Source: Candidatus Doudnabacteria bacterium (lineage in GTDB: Bacteria; Patescibacteriota; Doudnabacteria; UBA920; O2-02-FULL-48-8). Taken from it: 36,467 nucleotides of DNA. Location: contig JACPKU010000006.1 in assembly GCA_016186915.1 (NCBI GenBank), positions 313,619-350,085 of the forward strand, read 5' to 3'. The translations under genes were made by a program, and so were the position numbers. The stretch's first letter is position 1; every line of letters starts with the position of its first letter. This document shows positions 31,071-36,467 of the stretch, one piece after another. A model generated the notes under the pieces. That model saw nothing but the letters and a program-made list of their open reading frames with translations. It did no database searches and was not told where the DNA came from.

Positions 31071-32347
31071 ATTTTCATTTTTCTTTCAAATACTGTCTTG
31101 TCCGAAAATGGCCCGATTATGGCAACATTCATTCGATCATTCCGGATCAATTCGCGAGACACCTTTAATACATCAGTCAAACTTACCTTATCCAATTCGG
31201 CAAACATGGCTTCTAAACTTTTGATCTTGCCCACAAACGCCTCCTGGCCCAGATGCCAGTCCAGTTTTTCATGGCTGTTTTCCAGACTCAACGCCATGCG
31301 TCCTTTGATCTGCTCCTTGGCTTTTTTGAGTTCTGCCGCTGTAATCCCTTTTTCCCGCACCTTGCGTAATTCCTGCAAAATCATTTCCAAAGCTTTCGGG
31401 GCACTGGCGATTTTCAACCCGCTTCTCACCAAAAAAGTCCCAGTGTCCAGATAATTTTCAATTGAGGTAGAAACGTAGTAAGCCAAACCTTTGCGCTCCC
31501 GGATCTGGATAAACAAACGGGCGCTTAAACCCCCGCCCAAAATTGCCGACAAGATTCTCAGCGCGCTGTTGCTTTTATGCTTGTACGAATAACCCTTAAA
31601 TCCCACGATCATGTGCGCCTGTTCAGTCGGCTTCGTTTGTAACGCCAACCGCGGTTTGGTCTGGTTCTCACTAATCGGTTGATACTTCTCCACGCGCTTG
31701 TCTTTCTCCTTTCCCCAAGTTTTAGCGATAAACTTCTCCACCTCTTTCTGATCGAAATTGCCGGCCAGCGCAATTATCATATTGCTAGGCTGATACCACT
31801 TGCTGCGATAATCAATCACGTCTTGTCTTTTTAAGGTTCTGATCACGTCTGCGGTTCCAGCAATGTCGCGACCCAGAGCAGTCTGCGGCCAAAGCGTTTG
31901 TTCAAACAGCGACTCCACGTGGATCTGCGGCGTATCTTTATACATGTTGATCTCCTCAATGATCACGCCCTTTTCCCGCTCCAGCTCTTTTTCATCAAAC
32001 AACGGATTTTTTATAAGCTCGGTCAGCACGTCGAAAATTACCGGGAGGTGCTGTTTGGCTGCCTGGATGTAATATTGAGTATGCTCTTTGCCGGTATTGG
32101 CGTTGAACTCGCCGCCTATCGAATCCACGGTTTCAGAGAGTTTTTTGGTCGTGGGATATTTTTTTGTGCCTTTAAAATGCACATGCTCCAAATAATGAGA
32201 AATGCCGTTTACTCTCGGTTCTTCGTATCTGCTTCCCGCCTTTACGAAAATCGACATCGTCACCGATGCCGAAGTATCAATCGGAACAGTAAGCAGCGTC
32301 AGCTTATTTTTGTAAATTTTTTTATTATATCTGGCTCTGTCGGACAT
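31067..32347 (-). CDS. M16 (pitrilysin-like) zinc peptidase
   Basis: GISHYLEHVHFKGTKKYPT = HxxEH; GKEHTQYYI; ERKGLAYYV. Confidence 0.95.
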   Translation of the reverse strand: MSDRARYNKKIYKNKLTLLTVPIDTSASVTMSIFVKAGSRYEEPRVNGISHYLEHVHFKGTKKYPTTKKLSETVDSIGGEFNANTGKEHTQYYIQAAKQHLPVIFDVLTELIKNPLFDEKELEREKGVIIEEINMYKDTPQIHVESLFEQTLWPQTALGRDIAGTADVIRTLKRQDVIDYRSKWYQPSNMIIALAGNFDQKEVEKFIAKTWGKEKDKRVEKYQPISENQTKPRLALQTKPTEQAHMIVGFKGYSYKHKSNSALRILSAILGGGLSARLFIQIRERKGLAYYVSTSIENYLDTGTFLVRSGLKIASAPKALEMILQELRKVREKGITAAELKKAKEQIKGRMALSLENSHEKLDWHLGQEAFVGKIKSLEAMFAELDKVSLTDVLKVSRELIRNDRMNVAIIGPFSDKTVFERKMKI

Positions 32348-32464
32348 ATTGAGAAAGTCAAAATTCAGAAATCAGAATGCAAAATGAAAAAGTAAAATTT
32401 AAAGAGAATTCAATGCTTTTTGCATTTTTAATTACATTTTGATTTTTGATATTTAATTTTTACA

Positions 32465-33892
32465 TTAACAATCAAGCTTATCCTCAAAATAATTTACAAG
32501 CTCATTAATCTTCACCCTGTCCTGCTTCATCGTGTCGCGGTCGCGGACAGTCACTGATTGGTCTTTGGCCGTATCAAAATCCACGGTGACGCAATAGGGC
32601 GTGCCGATTTCATCTTGTCTTCGATAGCGCTTGCCGATTGACTGGGTTTCGTCGTATTCAATGTTGAAATCTTTGCGAAGTTCAGAAGCAATGTTTTGCG
32701 CCACCGAAGTTAGTTCTTCTTTCTTCGACAGCGGCAACACCGCGATCTTGATCGGCGCCAGTTCTTTGGGTAGGCGTAAAACAACTTCCTGTTCTTTGAC
32801 CGATTCAGTGGTCGTGGTCCGGCCGCCCTTGATTTCTTCGTAGGCTGACAAAAGAACCGCAAGCACCGTTCGATCGACACCTAATGAAGGCTCGATAACG
32901 TGAGGTATATATTTCTCACCTGTCACCGGATCAGTATAACTTAAATCCTTGGCGGATAGCTTTTGGTGTTGAGTCAAGTCGTAGTCAGTGCGATAAGCCA
33001 AACCATAAAGTTCTTTTTGTCCGAAAGGGTATTCAAACTCTATATCTACAGTCCGTTTACTATAAAATGCCCGCTCGTCATCGGAAATTTCAGTATACTT
33101 CACACGTTTTTCATCAATACCCACAGCTTTTATCCATCGCTTCATCTCGTCAAGCCAGTGTTCAAAATATTTTTTCCAATCTTTGGCATTTATGAAGTAT
33201 TCAATCTCCATCTGTTCAAATTCGCGAGTGCGGAAAATAAAATTACCAGGGGTAATTTCGTTTCTAAAAGCTTTTCCAATTTGAGCGACACCAAAAGGAA
33301 TTTTCTTGCGTGTCGTTTCAAAAATTTGTGGAAAATCGATAAACATTGCTTGGGCGGTTTCCGGGCGCAAGTAGACGGTGTTTTCATCGTTCTCGACTGG
33401 ACCAAGAAAAGTTTTAAACATTAAATTGAATTGTTTTGGTTCAGTAAACTCTTTACCACCGCAAACACTGCAACCTTTTTCTATAAGTATTTTTTTTCGT
33501 TTTTCTAGTGTCGTCGAACGATGTTCTTCTATTGTTCCTTTAGTGACGCCCCTTATCCAGTGATCTTCTCCCAGCAAATCGGTTTCTCTATATCTAGTAT
33601 GACACTTTTTACATTCAATCATTGGGTCATTGAAATTATCCATATGCCCGGAAGCCAACCAAACTTTCGGATTCATAATAATCGCGCCATCAATTCCCAC
33701 CATATCATCCCGTTCTTGCACAAACATCTTCCACCACAACTTCTTAATGTTATTTTTTAGCTCCACGCCCAACGGCCCATAGTCGTAAGAATTAGCCAAG
33801 CCGCCATAAATTTCTGAGCCTGGAAAAATAAAGCCGCGCCTTTTGGCGAGGGAGACTATCTTTTCCATTAAGTCTAACTGTTGTTTGGCCAT
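32465..33892 (-). CDS. glyS: Glycyl-tRNA synthetase (dimeric class II)
   Basis: SLAKRRGFIFPGSEIYGGLANSYDYGPLGVELKNNIK...LRPETAQAMFIDF...EPSLGVDRTVLAVL. Confidence 0.97.
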   Translation of the reverse strand: MAKQQLDLMEKIVSLAKRRGFIFPGSEIYGGLANSYDYGPLGVELKNNIKKLWWKMFVQERDDMVGIDGAIIMNPKVWLASGHMDNFNDPMIECKKCHTRYRETDLLGEDHWIRGVTKGTIEEHRSTTLEKRKKILIEKGCSVCGGKEFTEPKQFNLMFKTFLGPVENDENTVYLRPETAQAMFIDFPQIFETTRKKIPFGVAQIGKAFRNEITPGNFIFRTREFEQMEIEYFINAKDWKKYFEHWLDEMKRWIKAVGIDEKRVKYTEISDDERAFYSKRTVDIEFEYPFGQKELYGLAYRTDYDLTQHQKLSAKDLSYTDPVTGEKYIPHVIEPSLGVDRTVLAVLLSAYEEIKGGRTTTTESVKEQEVVLRLPKELAPIKIAVLPLSKKEELTSVAQNIASELRKDFNIEYDETQSIGKRYRRQDEIGTPYCVTVDFDTAKDQSVTVRDRDTMKQDRVKINELVNYFEDKLDC

Positions 33893-33958
33893 AATTATGC
33901 TGATATTCTAGCACATTTTTAGTATTTGAGCACGTCTCCACGAGGCGATGCCCGAGCG

Positions 33959-34666
33959 TTATTTCCGGCCAAAAGTTTTCCTTATCTTCCCTGGCAAAGT
34001 TAAAGCAAACCAGAGAATGTACAGAAAAGTCAAAACCAGAAATGCGATGATCATAGTAGGTGCAATAACAAACACTCCCTCCCCGAAAATCGTAGTCAGA
34101 ATGATGTAGGGCAAAATTCCCAACAGGTTAAAAACCGTAAACTTCCAAAACTTCATGGGAGACGCGCCGGCAATGTAGTTAATGACATCAAAAGAGGTGA
34201 TAGGGTTAAGTTTAAGAAACAAAACAGCCAGGCTTCCGTTTTTCTCCACATATTGCTCCCACCGATCCAGGTGCCTTTTTTGAACAAACTTTTGCAGTAA
34301 AGGGTAACCCCATTTTCGTCCGATCCAAAAACTCACACTCGCTCCGATTAGGTTCCCGATCACAGAATAAAAAATCGCATTGCCCACTCCCAAAACCGCC
34401 CCCCCGATTGGATAAATTACGTAGCCCGGAATAAACGCGATCAAAACTTCTAAAATGATGGTGGCAGTGTAAACTAAGTTACCCATTGGTCCAACCTCGG
34501 AAAGATAAACCGCAAACTCGTCTGTGTTGTTTAGGAGAAGATCAAAAATCGCGGTGCCCTGATACAATGACCAGCCACCCCACAATAAAAAGCCAACCAG
34601 AATTATGGCCAAAACTATATCTAAAATTTTTGTCTGACGTTCGGTCATATAGATTAATTGTATCAC
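33959..34666 (-). CDS. TVP38/DedA-like membrane protein
   Basis: Multi-TM; PGYVIYPIGGAVLG...GNLIGASVSFWIGRKWG...INYIAGASPMKFWKF. Confidence 0.85.
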   Translation of the reverse strand: MIQLIYMTERQTKILDIVLAIILVGFLLWGGWSLYQGTAIFDLLLNNTDEFAVYLSEVGPMGNLVYTATIILEVLIAFIPGYVIYPIGGAVLGVGNAIFYSVIGNLIGASVSFWIGRKWGYPLLQKFVQKRHLDRWEQYVEKNGSLAVLFLKLNPITSFDVINYIAGASPMKFWKFTVFNLLGILPYIILTTIFGEGVFVIAPTMIIAFLVLTFLYILWFALTLPGKIRKTFGRK

Positions 34667-34680
34667 GATTTGGGGAATTT

Positions 34681-34746
34681 ATCCCGTTAGAAATCCGAAG
34701 TCACAACTTCGGCGGATGTCCAAGGGCATCCTATTTCTAACGGGAT
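34681..34746. repeat. MITE-like element with CCCGTTAGAAAT TIRs (copy 3)
   Basis: ATCCCGTTAGAAAT...ATTTCTAACGGGAT. Confidence 0.8.
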
Positions 34747-34773
34747 AAAAAAATGCTGATCCATCGGATCAGC
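34746..34773 (-). terminator. Intrinsic terminator overlapping the small-ORF stop codon
   Basis: GCGCTGATCCGATGGATCAGCATTTTTTTA. Confidence 0.85.
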
Positions 34774-34912
34774 GCAAACGCCGGGCCGGCCTTGCCTGTC
34801 TTCTGCTCCTGATTGCCTTGCGCAGGGTCGCCTTGTTCATACTACGGACGATCTTCCGGCAGTCAGGACAGCTAAATCGCAAACGGCCGCCGTGAGAATG
34901 TGGTTGCTTCAT
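34769..34912 (-). CDS. Small CxxC protein (47 aa), missed by ORF cutoff
   Basis: SD GGAGGG; MKQPHSHGGRLRFSCPDCRKIVRSMNKATLRKAIRSRRQARPARRLR. Confidence 0.7.
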   Translation of the reverse strand: MKQPHSHGGRLRFSCPDCRKIVRSMNKATLRKAIRSRRQARPARRLR

Positions 34913-34962
34913 CTACCCTCCTGCTTGCACTATTAATAACACATCCGGAGGCTGTTTGCAAC

Positions 34963-36102
34963 CTATTTTTTAGCCTTGTACTTTTGAGCCAATTGGAAAA
35001 AACTGCCATTCTCGATTGTCTCACGGATTCGCTTCATTAAATCCAAATAGAAACGCAGATTATGCATCGTGGCCAGTCTGATGCCCAATGGCTCTTCAGA
35101 CGCGAACAAATGACGAAGATACGCCTTGGTGTAATTCCTGCACCCGTAGCATGGGCAGGCGTTGTCTAGTGTTTCAAAATCTTCCTTGAATTGTTCTTGA
35201 AAAATATTTACTGTCCGATAGCCCTCCCCGTCTTGCGGTTTGAGATTAACGTATAACTTGCCATGCCTGGCTTCCCGGGTCGGAATGACGCAGTCAAAAC
35301 TGTCTATGCCGCGCGCCACTGATTGCACGATTTGTTCAGGTGTCCCCACTCCGAGCAGATGCTTGGGTTTGTCTTCTTCCAAAAAGGGTTGAGTATTTTC
35401 TATGGCTTTAAACATTTCTTCTGACGGCTCCCCCACCGCCACCCCGCCAATGCAGTATCCGGCAAACCCGAGCTCTCTAATCTGCTCCGCGCTCTGTCTG
35501 CGCAAATCTTTATAAGTTGAGCCTTGGGTAATGCCCCAAAGCTGCTGAGTGTCAAAGGGCATCTTTGACATTAACTTTTTATGCTCCGCCAAGGCGCGAT
35601 TGGCCCACTCCGTGGTTCGCGCCACCGACTGTCTGGCTTGTTCTTCAATAGCTGGATAGCCGGGAAACTGATCCAACACCAACGCAATATCTGAGCCGAG
35701 ATTAGCTTGAATTTGGACAGATAGCTCTGGAGTGAGCACATGAATCGAACCATCAAGGTCAGAATGAAATTGCACGCCCTTATCCGTGGTCTTCACCATT
35801 TTGCCAAGCGAAAAAACTTGAAAACCGCCGGAGTCAGTAAAAATCACGCCCTTCCAATTCATAAATATATGAAGACCGCCGGCTTTAGCAATCAGCGCAT
35901 CTCCCGGCCTCTGCCAAAGATGGTAGGTGTTAGCCAAAATCATCTCCGCTCCCCAGAACTTCAGCTCCTCCGTGGTGACGGCCTTCACCGCCCCTTTGGT
36001 GCCAATCGGCAAAAACACGGGCGTGTGCACCTCTCCGTGCGCTGTTTGTAAAACTCCAGTGCGGGCTTTGGTCTTTTCGTCTCTCTTAATTATTCTAAAC
36101 AT
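34963..36102 (-). CDS. tgt: Queuine/preQ1 tRNA-guanine transglycosylase
   Basis: TDSGGFQVFSLG...LDQFPGYPA...WGITQGSTYKDLRRQSAEQ...CIGGVAVGE...ACPCYGCRNYTKAYLRHLF. Confidence 0.97.
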   Translation of the reverse strand: MFRIIKRDEKTKARTGVLQTAHGEVHTPVFLPIGTKGAVKAVTTEELKFWGAEMILANTYHLWQRPGDALIAKAGGLHIFMNWKGVIFTDSGGFQVFSLGKMVKTTDKGVQFHSDLDGSIHVLTPELSVQIQANLGSDIALVLDQFPGYPAIEEQARQSVARTTEWANRALAEHKKLMSKMPFDTQQLWGITQGSTYKDLRRQSAEQIRELGFAGYCIGGVAVGEPSEEMFKAIENTQPFLEEDKPKHLLGVGTPEQIVQSVARGIDSFDCVIPTREARHGKLYVNLKPQDGEGYRTVNIFQEQFKEDFETLDNACPCYGCRNYTKAYLRHLFASEEPLGIRLATMHNLRFYLDLMKRIRETIENGSFFQLAQKYKAKK

Positions 36103-36246
36103 AAATATATCTTACTATAAATTCTACCATTCGCGCGAATTAGCGTGGGGTTGAAAGATGGGGCGTAGGATTGTCCATCAATCTTTAAAAAATCAAGTCA
36201 AGCCAGGTAGTGAAAATTTGATACTTGTTCGCAAAGCGAACAATTT

Positions 36247-36275
36247 TTGACATTTATCCAAATTTCTCATAGGCT
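36247..36275 (+). promoter_or_regulatory. Sigma70-type promoter
   Basis: TTGACA-17-TAGGCT. Confidence 0.55.
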
Positions 36276-36295
36276 GACAAAAAGGAGGAACCCTC

Positions 36296-36467
36296 ATGGA
36301 TCATGTACAGATCCTAAGCTTTCAGCCGTGCGCTCACTGCCGGCAGATTTACTACCTCTTCATCCTTTTTCGCCAAGGGCGAGAAGAGGTCATTCAAGGC
36401 TGTGCGGTTTCTAACAAGCAAGACGCCTTTGGCCTGCTTAATTCTCTGCGGATCAGCTTCCTCGGCC
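36296..36467 (+). CDS. Small CxxC hypothetical protein, truncated by window end
   Basis: SD AAAGGAGG; MDHVQILSFQPCAHCRQIYYLFILFRQGREEVIQGCAVSNKQDAFGLLNSLRISFLG... Confidence 0.65.
   Translation, partial: MDHVQILSFQPCAHCRQIYYLFILFRQGREEVIQGCAVSNKQDAFGLLNSLRISFLG

Noticed and set aside
1-36467. CRISPR array, prophage, integrase/transposase or rRNA operon
   Set aside because: No regularly spaced direct repeats, cas genes, phage structural genes, recombinase motifs or rRNA sequence recognised on either strand.

Overview
The window looks like a chromosomal segment of a Patescibacteria/CPR-type bacterium; this lineage guess rests on gene content and repeat style, not on a search. Nearly everything is on the minus strand. 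Housekeeping genes include EF-G (partial), S7, S12, L28, a riboflavin-scavenging block (RibL-like FAD synthetase, riboflavin kinase, FMN riboswitch, EamA transporter), ParB, GlyA, TsaC, LeuRS, MetRS, GlyRS, TatD, endonuclease IV, an M16 peptidase and Tgt. There is also a three-pair toxin-antitoxin island and a split PEP-synthase-like operon with an ArsR regulator and matching palindromic operators. The most striking observations are: (1) a matryoshka tRNA-Leu(CAA) locus at 19034-19476, where one intact tRNA sits inside the D-loop of a second, interrupted but covarying tRNA-Leu, which sits inside the D-loop of a third, decayed one; (2) four attenuator-like leaders at 14.3-17.0 kb, each with a consensus promoter, a short leader ORF (Leu-, Ile- or aromatic-rich in three), an upstream segment complementary to the terminator's 5' arm, and an intrinsic terminator, placed ahead of GC-rich small ORFs; (3) a LeuRS carrying an RBBP9-like serine hydrolase in its CP1 editing region; (4) an FMN riboswitch before an EamA transporter; (5) palindromic mini-elements inserted in frame in proteins, one family of which also interrupts a tRNA anticodon loop. 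All pairings and motifs were read by eye, with no folding or database search.
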